From positions 4,030,001 through 4,094,000 of the forward strand of contig CM066305.1 in assembly GCA_033807695.1 (NCBI GenBank): 64,000 nucleotides of DNA. The letters run 5' to 3'. Shown here one piece after another: positions 11,001 to 21,393 of the stretch. The stretch is from Daedaleopsis sinensis (lineage: Eukaryota; Basidiomycota; Agaricomycetes; Polyporales; Polyporaceae). Under the pieces are notes generated by a model. That model had not been told where the DNA came from. It searched no databases and saw nothing but the letters and a program-made list of their open reading frames with translations. How positions within the stretch are numbered: the first letter of the stretch is position 1; each line of letters begins with the position of its first letter. The translations under genes were made by a program, and so were the position numbers.

Positions 11001-12461
11001 ATGCCTGGTGTTACAGCATATCTACCGTTCCCCAAGGATGTCCCGACTTATCCACTCGTCGTAGTGGACCTGCGACTCATCCAAGCCAGAGACGTCGACG
11101 AGATCAATAAACTGTGGGACGCTGCGACGACAATCGGGTTCTGGTAGTAAGTCGCATGTATGTATCTGGCACGTTCTGTGCACTGATGGGCCCCATCCCC
11201 GACAAGCCTCAAAAACCATGGCATTGGGGAGGAGATTGACGCCATGTTTGACATAGGCCGGGAGACCATTGCACTGCCGCTCACTGAGAAGCTCAAGTAT
11301 GAAACAGGTGATCAAGGATCGTCCTTTGGGTACGCATAGTATCTTCTAGCAGATGCCGTAGGTGTACTACGAGGCTCGAGGCTCACTATCTTCACCCGTG
11401 ACTCCGCAGATACAAAAAGGCTGGTGCGAACATCATGGATAGCCAAGGCACTCGGGACGTCACTGAGTTTGTGAATGTCTCGAGAGACGACGCGCTCGCA
11501 TGGCCTGCTTCAGTTCACCGCACCTACCCATCGACGATCAACATCCGCATGGAGTCGACCGTCAGGCCGTTTGTGCAGAAGGCTGTCGCGATCAACAACA
11601 TCCTGATTGACGTCCTGAACGACAAGCTCGACCTGCCCCAAGGGACCCTTGCGGCGTTCCACAAGGTCGAGGAGCACAGCGGCTGCATCGCCCGCGTTAT
11701 CCGCGCTCCGCCTGTCGTTGGGGCTCCCGAGAAACTGTTTCTGACCGCGCACACGGATTATGGCTCTCTGGTAGTGGTGTTGCGCCCGCTAACTTTTTCT
11801 TATGATCACTGACTACGAATAGTCGCTGCTCTTCAATCGTCTTGGTGGACTGCAGGTCTTACCGCCCGGCACCGACCAGTGGTATTACGTCCAGGTGCGT
11901 CTCTGATATTTATTTCGCGATTCCCATCAAGGCTGAATGTGATTGGATGCATAGCCTATCCCCGGTCTCGCGATTTGCAACATCGGAGACGCACTGAACA
12001 TATTCAGTGGCGGAATTCTACGTTCAAACATTCACCGCGTCATGTACGGTTCTCCCAGTTCCTATTCTCTCCTCGCAGTGCAGTAGCTCATCACGCCCAT
12101 CTCTCAGACCTCCCCCGAAGGAACATGCGCAGTATGAACGCTGGTCGCTTGTGTTCTTCACGCGGCCAAACGACGCAGTCGAGCTGGTCGCGCAATCTGA
12201 CAAGAGCCCCCGGATCGCAGACGCAGTCGCACGCGCGCCGGCGGGAAAGTTCCAGCCTGGAGTAACTGCAAAGGAGTGGATCGCGCGCAGGTTCATGACA
12301 CAGCGTGCTACCAACTACAAGGTTCGTACGAGCTCTAGGGGGGAACAAGGAAGTCTTGAACTCACGTTCAATTTTGCGAATACCCGCAGGGCTTGGAAAG
12401 TTGGAATGCTCATATGGGCACCGAGGATACGCCTATCCCCGGACACCCGGTGAAGGTCTGA
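11001..12461 (+). CDS. 2-oxoglutarate/Fe(II) oxygenase, paralogue 1
   Basis: Seven exons (11001-11146, 11207-11329, 11410-11770, 11823-11894, 11955-12043, 12108-12321, 12390-12461) give 358 residues. The protein belongs to the isopenicillin-N-synthase-like branch of 2-oxoglutarate dioxygenases, which oxidise small molecules using Fe(II), O2 and 2-oxoglutarate. The DIOX_N region starts at MPGVTAYLPFPKDVP. The iron ligands are His and Asp in HTDYGS (about residues 204-206) and His in RSNIHRV (about 259). The co-substrate Arg and Ser are in YERWS. LGGLQVLPPG is a further family hallmark. All introns are GT-AG. It is convergent with paralogue 2, with about 256 bp between their stops. The substrate cannot be told from sequence. 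Confidence 0.9.
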
Positions 12462-12717
12462 AGGCATCAGCCTTTTCAATGATATGCGTTGCGAGAACGC
12501 AGAATGTGCCCGGTGACTCGAGGTGACATTGGCTAGGCGAGGATACAACTTCGCTAGGTTATGCGCCGGACGGTCCATACGGTGGTCGAGGCGTACAAAC
12601 CGGAGTTCATCGTCGTTTCAGATATCCTGAACCGTATACTCATGCTACTCTTTACGTTGGGAGCGGCGTGTCTTCTGTCCCCTTCCACATCCCTTTCCAC
12701 TTCTCCACATCCTGAGA

Positions 12718-14094
12718 CTAAGATGTCCGTGAGTACTGAGCGATATGTCGCCGATTGCAAGTCCGGTAAGGTAGCCATCATAACATACCTTGTATGTGTT
12801 GTACCGCAGCCCGCCTGTCCTGCGCTTGCCCCAGTTTCCGGCGGTAGTGCCGGTTTCGAAGGTGCCGGGAGCTGCGCGGGCAACCGCCTCTGCGATGATC
12901 GAACTTTCCTCCGTGAGGGCGCGAAGGACGACGTGGTCGGCTGGTCTTGTGAAGAATCCTACAGACCAGCGTTCGAGCGCAGCTTGCTCGCCGGGCGGAG
13001 GGCTGTGAATAATTCGGTGAGTAGACATCTCAGCGGTCCTTGGATAGCACTGGAAAGGATGAACTTGTCTTACACGACGCGATGTATGTTGGACCGCAGT
13101 ATTCCTCCGCTGAAGATGTTGAGTGCGTCCCCGATGTTGCATATCGCATATCCGGGAATCGGCTTCGGTAGTATGGTCAAGATTCAATCCATTGAAATGT
13201 ATGCGTAACTCTACACGCACCTTCACGAAGTACCATTCAGTGGCTCCCGGGGGGAGCACCTGGAGACCACCAGTGCGGTTGTGCAGGAACGTCTGACAAG
13301 GGATCATATTAGCATACGCTCTCAATCCCATTCTCACGCTGGGCATACGAACAATGGTCCCGAAGTCTGTGTGCGGTGGAACAAACAGCTTCTCATCCGG
13401 CGCTCGCGGAGGAGCGCGTATGCACCGCGCCAGAGAGTCGCCCTTTTCGTCCGTCTTATGGAAGCCCGTGAGCCTGCCCGCAGGCAAGGCGAGCTTCTCG
13501 TCAAATACATTGAGGAATGTGTTATTGATCACAAGCGACTTCTCGATAAATGGGCGAATGGTGGACGTCATGCGCGCGTGGACGGTTTCGGGGTAGGTGC
13601 GGTGCACGTATTGCGGCCATGCGAAGGCGTCGTTCATGGAGACGTTGAAGAACTCGGTGGAGTCTCGAGTCCCCTTGTCGTCGATGGCCTGGACGCCAGC
13701 TGCCTTGTACCTAAAGCGGTGGGACGAGGTCAGGGCACTGGCACGAGAAACGGTGAGAGCAGGGCGCCGCACCCAATCGAGCTGCCTCCGTCCCCCAGCT
13801 CGTACTTCATCTTCTCCTCGAGAGGCAGCGCCATCGTCTCTCGCCCCATCTCAAACATGGCGTCGACCTCCTCGTTCACACCATGATTCTTCAGACTGCG
13901 TTCAGCCCGGGTCAGTCATACTCAAGATGTTCGCAACGATGCACTCACTACCAGAACCCAAGCCCGGTTGCTGCCTTCCATAGCTTCTCAATCTCGTCCT
14001 CGTCGCGCTTTTCGATGAGTTTAAAGTCTACCACCAAGAGAGGGTGAGTGAGCACATTGTCCGGAAACGGGGGATACTTTGTCAGGCCTGGCAT
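12718..14094 (-). CDS. 2-oxoglutarate/Fe(II) oxygenase, paralogue 2
   Basis: Exons 14094-13949, 13895-13773, 13710-13353, 13292-13221, 13162-13074, 13002-12789 and 12735-12718 give about 339 residues. The iron ligands are HTDFGT and the His of SNIHRVV; the co-substrate motif is LERWS. This is the most divergent of the four: it has TGGLQVLPPG in place of LGGLQVLPPG, GNWGKRR where the others have KEWL or KDWL, and only six codons after the last intron, so it lacks the GTEDTPIP tail of paralogues 1 and 4. The start is set by MPGLTKYPPFP, which matches the other copies. The last exon is the weakest part of the model. Catalytic residues are intact, so an active enzyme is likely. Confidence 0.85.
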
Positions 14095-14384
14095 GAGGAT
14101 TAGATGCGCAACCTCGAGATTGGGTCCCAAGTCTATATAGAGAGCATTCGTACAGTCTTTCCCACTGAGTTCTCTCATGTGGCCTCTCAGCCGCGATGCC
14201 GCGACATTTCCCAGCAAACTAAGGTCACGTCATAGACCCCGTTCCTAACTGATTGGAAGTTCCAGGGCCAGGTTAATTGTGGAAGCAGAGCTCGCATGAG
14301 ATAAGTAGTCGACCGCGTGGGTACGTATGCACAACGCGAGAGGCGATCCTGGTATTGTAGACGCGACGGTCAGGGCTCGAGACA

Positions 14385-15818
14385 TTAGTTAAACGGAATT
14401 GAGGTGTCCTCAGTGCCTCGCCGCGCTTTCTTGCTCTCCGGATTCTGCAAAAGCGTCAGCGTATTGGCATGCAACCAGTCTATGCTATGAGATGCACGCA
14501 CATCATAGTGTTCGATTCTCTGCGATCGTAGCCTCTTGAACAGCCACTCCTTAGCAGTGACACCCGGCTCGTACTTGCCCTCGGGTGCATTCGCGACGGC
14601 CTCCGCGATATGCGCGCTCTTTTCTTTCAACGCGCGGAGCTCCACAGAGTCGTTCGGGCGCGTGAAGTACACGACAGACCAGCGTTCGTACTGTGCTTGA
14701 GCTTTCGGAGGCGGACTACTCGGGCATCAGCACGCCGCGGGTGATGAGGGAGACAAGCACGCACACGACGCGATGGATGTTAGAGCGGAGGATGCCCCCG
14801 CTCAGTATGTGAAGGGCGTCGCCGATGTTGCATATCGCGTGGCCCGCCAGCGGCTGCCGATTAGAGTGAACCGTCAGTACTAGCGAGTGCGCTCCAAGAG
14901 ATTCCAGAGTATCGAGAAAGAGACGACAGGTACGTACTTTGACGTACAACCACTGATTTGAGCCCGGGGGCAGGACCTGCAGTCCCCCAAGACGGTTGTG
15001 CAGAAACGACTGGTACATAGGTGTCAGAACCAGCTCACTAGCGCCAGAAACGGAACCTGCTCACCAACGACCCGAAGTCTGTGTGGGGCATGAGGAAATT
15101 GTACTTCTCCTCGGAGCCGACTTGAGGCGGGGCACGAATGGCGCGCGCCGTGCATCTGCTATGTTCGTCTACCTTGTGAAGCGCGGCAAGCGTTCCCTTG
15201 GGCAAGGCCAGCCTGTCGTTCAGCACGTCGAGCAGAAATTGGTTGATATCTAGCGACTTCTGTACAAACGGCTTGAGCGTGGACTCCATGCACGCGTTGA
15301 CGGTGGAGGGGTAGGTGCGGTGGACGGGTGTCGGGTATCCAAGGACGTCGTCCTTGGATACGTTCAGGAACTCTGTGACGTCTAGCGTTCCGCGCTCGTC
15401 AACGAACTGCTTGCCCGCTGCCCGGTACCTGCGGACGACGAGTCTAGATCGAGTAGCTAGTCGCGAGAGGAAGGGCTCACCCGAACGAGAATCCTGTGCT
15501 GCCTTGCTCGAACTTGAGTTTTTCTTCTAACGGCAGGGCCATGGTCTCTTTGCCCATGTCGAACATCATATCAACTTCGTTATCGACACCATGGTTCTTC
15601 AAGCTGGCGGTGAGAGTCACCGGGCGTCCATGATCAGTCGGCGTCATATCCGTACTAACGAAAACGACTCACTACCAAAAGCCTAGTTCTGTCGCGGCCT
15701 TCCACAGCTTGTTCATCTCCTCCTCATCCCCGGCTCGTATCAGCTGAAAGTCTACAACGAGCAGAGGATGCGTAGGGACGTCATCAGGGAAGGGTGGAAA
15801 GGCGGTCAGTCCTGGCAT
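14385..15818 (-). CDS. 2-oxoglutarate/Fe(II) oxygenase, paralogue 3
   Basis: Exons 15818-15673, 15603-15481, 15428-15065, 15009-14938, 14853-14765, 14715-14502 and 14444-14385 give 355 residues. The start MPGLTAFPPFPDDVPTHP matches its neighbours. The iron triad is HTDFGS plus the His of SNIHRVV, and the 2-oxoglutarate Arg/Ser are in YERWS. Exon boundaries fall at the same places and phases as in the other three copies. It lies head-to-tail with paralogue 2 upstream of it in coordinate order, with about 290 bp between the start of paralogue 2 and the stop of this gene. The C-terminal exon keeps the GTEDTSIP element. Substrate unknown. Confidence 0.9.
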
Positions 15819-16117
15819 GGCTGTGAACGGGGAAGGCAGCGATTAGTTCACGACCTACGGCATCGTCTCTTGTAGGCCAGTCTGAAAAGCTTGCCGTCTT
15901 GTTTCCATTAATATCGAACTCTCGTTGCAAGAACAGCCAGTGTCTGCTGACATCCAGAGCATCAAAATAAGGACGAGACTCGGGCGCTCTTGCCTTATGG
16001 TTCAAGGAGCGAGTTCGCGAAGGGGAGGATGTGTCAGGCACTCGCTATGAATATCATGAACGTGAAGAGAGAGATAACAGAGTTGGAACATGGAGCTCCG
16101 CTACGACTACGTCAACT

Positions 16118-17530
16118 TCAAATCTTACCCTGCTCCGGAATCGGAGTATCTTCAGTCCCCATCCGAGCCTTCCAGCTCTCAGCACCCTGGGCAACAGGGA
16201 CGCTCATCAGTATGAGTCGCAGCTGAAGGAACGACGACGGCCCAACTCGCCTTATACTGAGAGGCCCTTTGGGACCCCACTCTGCGCGCGAGCCAGTCCT
16301 TCGCCAAAACTCCCGGCTCGTACTTTCCCGGAGTCGCTTTCGCCACGGCCGCCGCGATCATCGCGCTTCTGACTGCCTGGGCGCGGAGCTCGACCATGTC
16401 GTTTGGTCGTGTGAAGTACACGAGCGACCAGCGTTCGTATTGCGCTTGAGCTTTCGGCGGCGGCCTGAGCGATAGTCAGATTTGGGTAGAAGGGAGAGAC
16501 GGAGAAGGACGCACACGACGCGGTGGATGCTGGAGCGGAGGATACCGCCGCTGAAAATGTTCAGGGCGTCTCCGATGTTGCATATCGCATGTCCAGAGAG
16601 CGGCTGCATAAATCGCGCGTGATCAGGTTATCGTGCCTCCGAGCTGAGGACGATGTCGCACCTTGACATAGAACCATCGGTCCGAGCCTGGAGGCAACAC
16701 TTGCAAGCCTCCAAGGCGGTTATGAAGGAACGTCTGAGACGGAGGGACAGATCAGCATGGCGCAGATGTCGAACTATCTACTACGCTCACCAGCGATCCA
16801 AAGTCGGTATGTGCCGTCAAGAATATCTTCTCGTCCTCATCGACGAAAGGCGGGGTGTGGATAACGCGGGCCGTGCACCCGCTGTGCACCTCAGGCTGAT
16901 GGAACTGTGCCAGTGTGCCCTTGGGCAGCCCGAGCCTGTCGTTGAACACGTCGATCAAGTGGTGATTAATCCGCATCGACTTCTCCACGAACGGCTTAAC
17001 GGTGGACTCCATGCGTGCATTCACGGTATGAGGATACGTGCGGCGCGCGGGAAGCGGCCACGCGAGTGCGTCGTCCTTCGAAATGTTGAGGAACTGGGTG
17101 ACGTCTCGCGTACCTTTCTCGTCCGTCAGGTACACGCCTGCCGCTTTGTACCTACTCAAGCTCCTGGTTGATGTCCACTACGCGACCAACCGAGACGTTC
17201 ACTTACCCGAACGAGAATCCTTGATCCCCTTGCTCGAACGCGAGCTTCTCGTCGAGAGGCAGGGTAAGCGTCTCCTCTCCCACTTCGAACATAGCATTTG
17301 CTTCTTCATCAACGCCATGACTTTTGAGGCTGTATGTAGACAGTCAGCCTCTCTGTGCGCGGTGGATTCAATGAGACGACTTACTACCAAAAACCCAGCT
17401 CTGTCGCTGCCTTCCACAACCGATCCAGTTCGTTTTGATCGTTAGCAAGAATCAGCTGGTAGTCGATGATGAGGAGCGGATGCGTCGGTACATCCTCAGG
17501 GAACGGAGGAATCGTCGTCAGTCCTGGCAT
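16118..17530 (-). CDS. 2-oxoglutarate/Fe(II) oxygenase, paralogue 4
   Basis: Exons 17530-17385, 17329-17207, 17151-16791, 16733-16662, 16603-16515, 16464-16251 and 16186-16118 give 357 residues. The iron ligands are HTDFGS and the His of SSIHRVV; the co-substrate motif is YERWS. The sixth intron has a GC donor (AAG/GCGAGT) and ordinary CAG acceptor. Using it restores the conserved tail MGTEDTPIPE, whereas reading through gives an unrelated end and stop. A TATA box at 17619-17625 is 89 nt upstream of the ATG. About 300 bp separate its stop from the start of paralogue 3. The three minus-strand copies probably arose by tandem duplication. Confidence 0.9.
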
Positions 17531-17618
17531 GGCTAATCGTGGAGGTGATTATGGGCGAAAAGCGGATGGTATCGTCGTGCGAAGGAACACTGTGAGACCG
17601 TAGTACCCCGTGGGGAGC

Positions 17619-17625
17619 ATATATA
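17619..17625 (-). promoter_or_regulatory. TATA box of oxygenase paralogue 4
   Basis: TATATAT on the minus strand, 89 nt upstream of the start codon at 17530. Confidence 0.5.
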
Positions 17626-18371
17626 GGTCCCATTGCCTGTGATGAAGACCTGCTGACATTGGAAGAAGCTCCCTGCATTCTCACTGCTTAAGAATAACAC
17701 TCCAGCCAGCTCCAGCCGGCCGATCGGGCACGCCGGCGCGAAGTTGTCCTTAAGAAGAAACGCGACGTACCAGAGGAGCAGATACCACTTCAATCTACCA
17801 CTTAGTATTCAGTCCGAAGATTTCCCTCAAGCCATACGGACGCGGTGTATATCGTCTTCAGCCGGCGCAAGCTCTTCCAGGTTCACTGAGTCGGTTGTTG
17901 TTATATCGAGGCCCACCGTCACGGTCCAGGTCCGGGGTGGTGACTCTAAGGTGAGCAAGATAACGAGTTATGTTATAGACGAACGAGCCTAAGTTCAGTA
18001 GCATAAGTGTGAGTTGTTTGAGACTCGTTGTGACTCGGAGTTGTTCGCGATGATCATGGACGGAGGGAGACAAGGTTGGTGATAACATAGGCGCCGGTAT
18101 CACTTAGTCTCGCGTACAGTCACCCTCGCCGACTCTGAGCTTTCGAAAGAGTCAAATACTCACAGCACTCAAGCTCTACTGTTAGCTTAAGTCACAATTG
18201 CTCTGCCACTAGGCTCTTTCTCCTTGTCGTTTACATCTTGTCGTCGTCAGACGTATACCTGGCATATAAAGGAAGTGCTCTTCCCCATACCTTCGTGTAC
18301 TACCGACCGGACTAAATAGAATGCTGAGCGCATGCCGAAATGTACGTTGCAACTTGCCACAACTGGCCTCA
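17626..18371. other. Intergenic region, no gene recognised
   Basis: Lies between the promoter of oxygenase paralogue 4 and the 3' end of the first FAD monooxygenase. Only short open frames are present. Confidence 0.35.
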
Positions 18372-20309
18372 TCAATTAGAGCCAGCCAGCGCTTCGAGCT
18401 GCCTCTCCATCTCATCCCACTGTTCCTCCACCTTCGTCTCCCACTGCCATTTCCACAGTTCCAGCGCAGCCTCTCCAAGCTCGTGCAGGCGAGTCTTCGT
18501 AGTCTCGAGCTCTTCCTCCTCGGACGCGGCGGAGACTGGCCGTCCGTCGTACAGTCCCGGTGAGTTGAACTCGTACATGAGCCCGATCTTGGCTGCGTCT
18601 TTCACCACGCTCCGGACGAAGGGAAGGCGGATATCCTCATAGATTTTCAGCGCTCCAGCCACTTGGTCCAACGTCGTCCGCGGATCTGAGAGGACACGGC
18701 CGAGGATATACGCGTCCTGTCGGTGGTAATCGGTGTTCCATCGGCACCCCTCCATGTACACGAACACCAGACACGCACCTCAATAGCCTGCCCACCACCT
18801 GCACCAAAGTGCGTCTCCATTGCGTGCACCTGCACGAGTAATCCGGTTCATCTACTTTCTGTCCATGAGAAGGACAGCTCGACTTACCGCATCTCCCATG
18901 AGCGCAACCCTTCCGCTCACCGCGAAGGGCAAGTCATCCACGACATGAATTCCCCACAGCGATGGGTTCTCTACACACTGGCACCATGAATAGGTATCAG
19001 CAGCTCATCTTGGTTTAGCTCGTCAGCGTCGTAGAACCTACCGAAAGCATCTCGTCGACTTCGGGCTCCCAACCGGTGAAATGGGCAACCAGGTCATCTC
19101 GAGACCCGTCCATCAACCATTTGTGTGGGTATGTCGTCCCTCTACCGTCTGGAACGGTCACGAAGCCAATAAAGTTGAGGAACTTGCCGTGTGATATTGG
19201 GTATGTGATGATGTGCTGTGGTGTCGTTCATTGTACTGTGATGAGCAAACTCGATTTCACTAACTCAAAAAACCACATACCTTCCCCTTGCCGGCATACT
19301 GTGAGAGTGGCCATTAGTATTTGAGCTCTTAAGTCGGATTATTCTGACTCACGGTCATAGGTGACTTGATCTTGAGTGCAGAGTGCTCCGGATTGACCTC
19401 GCGCAGCCTCTCCGTAGGAAGTAAGTACCGATACGCGACGGTTCCCGTCCACAGAGGTGTCGCATGTTTGCAGCGCGTACAGTCCTCCCTCGGTACCGTC
19501 TTTGCATCCACACACTCGCGCTCGTGCGCCGAGTCGTACATCTCGGCCCGTGTCTTGGACTTGATCCCGTCCGCGCCAATAATCACGTCCGCCTCCGCGG
19601 TGGACGCGTCAGCAAATTGCAAGGTATACGCACCCTGCTCAGACACGCTCGTTGACTCGGTGTAGCTGGCAAGACGTTTCGAGGTATGGATCGTGCAGCT
19701 CTTGGGGAGATGCCGCACGAGGATGTCTACCAGGTCCGTACGATGCATCACAGCCGAGCCATCTGGAACGAGTACCTCGATGAGCACTCCACAAGCGTAT
19801 TGGCGCATGTAGTGGGAGGAAAACTCACTAGGCACCATGATGTTCCAGAACTCATGCCCTTCGCGCTTCCAGTCCGACTTGCGCATGAGAAACGCCGGTC
19901 CTATAATACCCCAAATGTCGGTGTTAATCATCTCGACGAGTAAGATCGGCTCGCGAGGGGGGTACTCACGGAACTCCCCCTCGTCCGCGGCCTTCCCCGT
20001 GTCCCTGACCACTTGGCTCATCAGCTCGTCGTATAGACCTAGCGCGCGCATGACCGTCCACGTCCTCAGCCACGCTGAGATCCCCGCGCCGACGGTCGGA
20101 ATCTCAGGCGCGGCCTCGTATATGTCAATCTGGATGGGCGAAGCAGGATCTTCAAGCCGACCGAGGGTGATAGCGAGGGTCAGGCCTGCTATTCCGCCTC
20201 CTCTGCCAATAGGTCAGCGACACTCTCAGGAATTCTGACCGAGACTTCACAGTACGCACACGATCGCTAGCCGGAATCGCGGCGGTGGAGAATCAGTACC
20301 GTTGCTCAT
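18372..20309 (-). CDS. Salicylate-hydroxylase-like FAD monooxygenase 1
   Basis: Eight exons (20309-20260, 20202-19829, 19762-19353, 19298-19281, 19215-19042, 18977-18888, 18829-18779, 18716-18372) give 503 residues. It is a group A flavoprotein monooxygenase, a class that hydroxylates aromatic substrates using NAD(P)H and O2. The dinucleotide fold GGGIAG is at residues 18-23, the DG motif is VIIGADGIKSKTR, and the second FAD-binding motif is RVALMGDA followed by HAMETHFGAGGGQAIEDAYILG. The C-terminus is charged and helical. Exon 4 is only 18 nt and encodes YAGKGK. A TATAAAG box lies at 20482-20488. No signal peptide, so it is probably cytosolic. The paralogue at 21394-23686 has the same architecture. 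The actual substrate is unknown. Confidence 0.9.
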
Positions 20310-20481
20310 CTGTATGTTAATCGATGGCTGAAGGATCCGTCTGATGTACTGGGAGCAAAGAGTGGTCAGTCGCCCTTGTCTGGTTAATTCACTGCAAAAT
20401 TCGGTGTGGGAGCAAGCAAGAGTCGTGCGTGTATCAGAGTCTGTGCAGAGGAGATGTTCTCCCACAGCGACGTACGGTTGA

Positions 20482-20488
20482 CTTTATA
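20482..20488 (-). promoter_or_regulatory. TATA box of FAD monooxygenase 1
   Basis: TATAAAG on the minus strand, about 173 nt upstream of the ATG at 20309. Confidence 0.45.
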
Positions 20489-21393
20489 ACAACAGCCCTT
20501 GAGTCAGGTCCTTCTCCCGCTTTTGGCATATCGCTGGATATATTTCCAGCCGTAAAGCCGGTCTCAGATAGGATCGTCATCAGCGATACACACTGGCACC
20601 TGGGCACTTCTTAAGGGAAGCGGGGGCCGGCGGGTGAGGTCAGGAACTGGGACTCGAGTCTTGTGGGGAAAGCTTAAGCATGACGATGTCTATTGATTGC
20701 TCGTGAGATCCGTGTAGTAGTGAATTGTAGGTCGCTGCGAATGGCGCGGTCGTCTTGGGTTATCTTGATAAGCACTACTCGCTAGTTCTCACTATGTCAC
20801 TATGAAGTGTCGTAGAGTGTCGTTACGTTGGAGCTGCATCGCCTTGTGTCGGGCCTTTTGTCGACAGTGAAACATTGATCAGAACAGCTACGATGTCATC
20901 CAGTTTGACTGTGCTGACGATAATTGACACCAGTCCGAGGTCTTGTACCGGATTGAGAGCTTGTAGTCTTGGATGTTGGTATCAGATTGTAGTCGCGTTA
21001 ATGCAAGTTATTACTTATGTTCGTCGGGCAGTCAGTTACTGGCGAAATTGATGAGGCATTGATTGCTACTCGCCTTAACTCGCTCGTGAACATGCTTCCA
21101 AGAAGCCCTAGATTCAACTTTGCAAGACACTACGGTCATACCGTATTGCTATCACCAAAGCCTGCAGTCGGGCGAAAGAGGAACACAAGCACTGGGTGCT
21201 ATCCGAATGCCTTCACCTATGAAAAGCCTGTCTAGTCAATAGGTACGTTGGAAACCCCTCTCACAGGTAGCTGCCGCAGGGTTCTGGTACGAGACCACTC
21301 TAGTCAACGATCACTGTCAGCTCGCACGTTCTCAGCTTAAAGACAGCATGCTGCACTCACGTTCGCGAGCCACGACGTTCTCCCGTCTCTAGT
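20489..21393. other. Intergenic region, no gene recognised
   Basis: About 900 bp between the promoter of monooxygenase 1 and the stop of monooxygenase 2. A 72-codon plus-strand frame at 21017-21235 has no recognisable features and was not called. Confidence 0.35.

Noticed and set aside
11001..17530. Penicillin or cephalosporin pathway genes
   Set aside because: The iron-binding fold is that of the isopenicillin N synthase superfamily, but no NRPS or acyltransferase lies nearby and this branch is broad; no pathway assigned.
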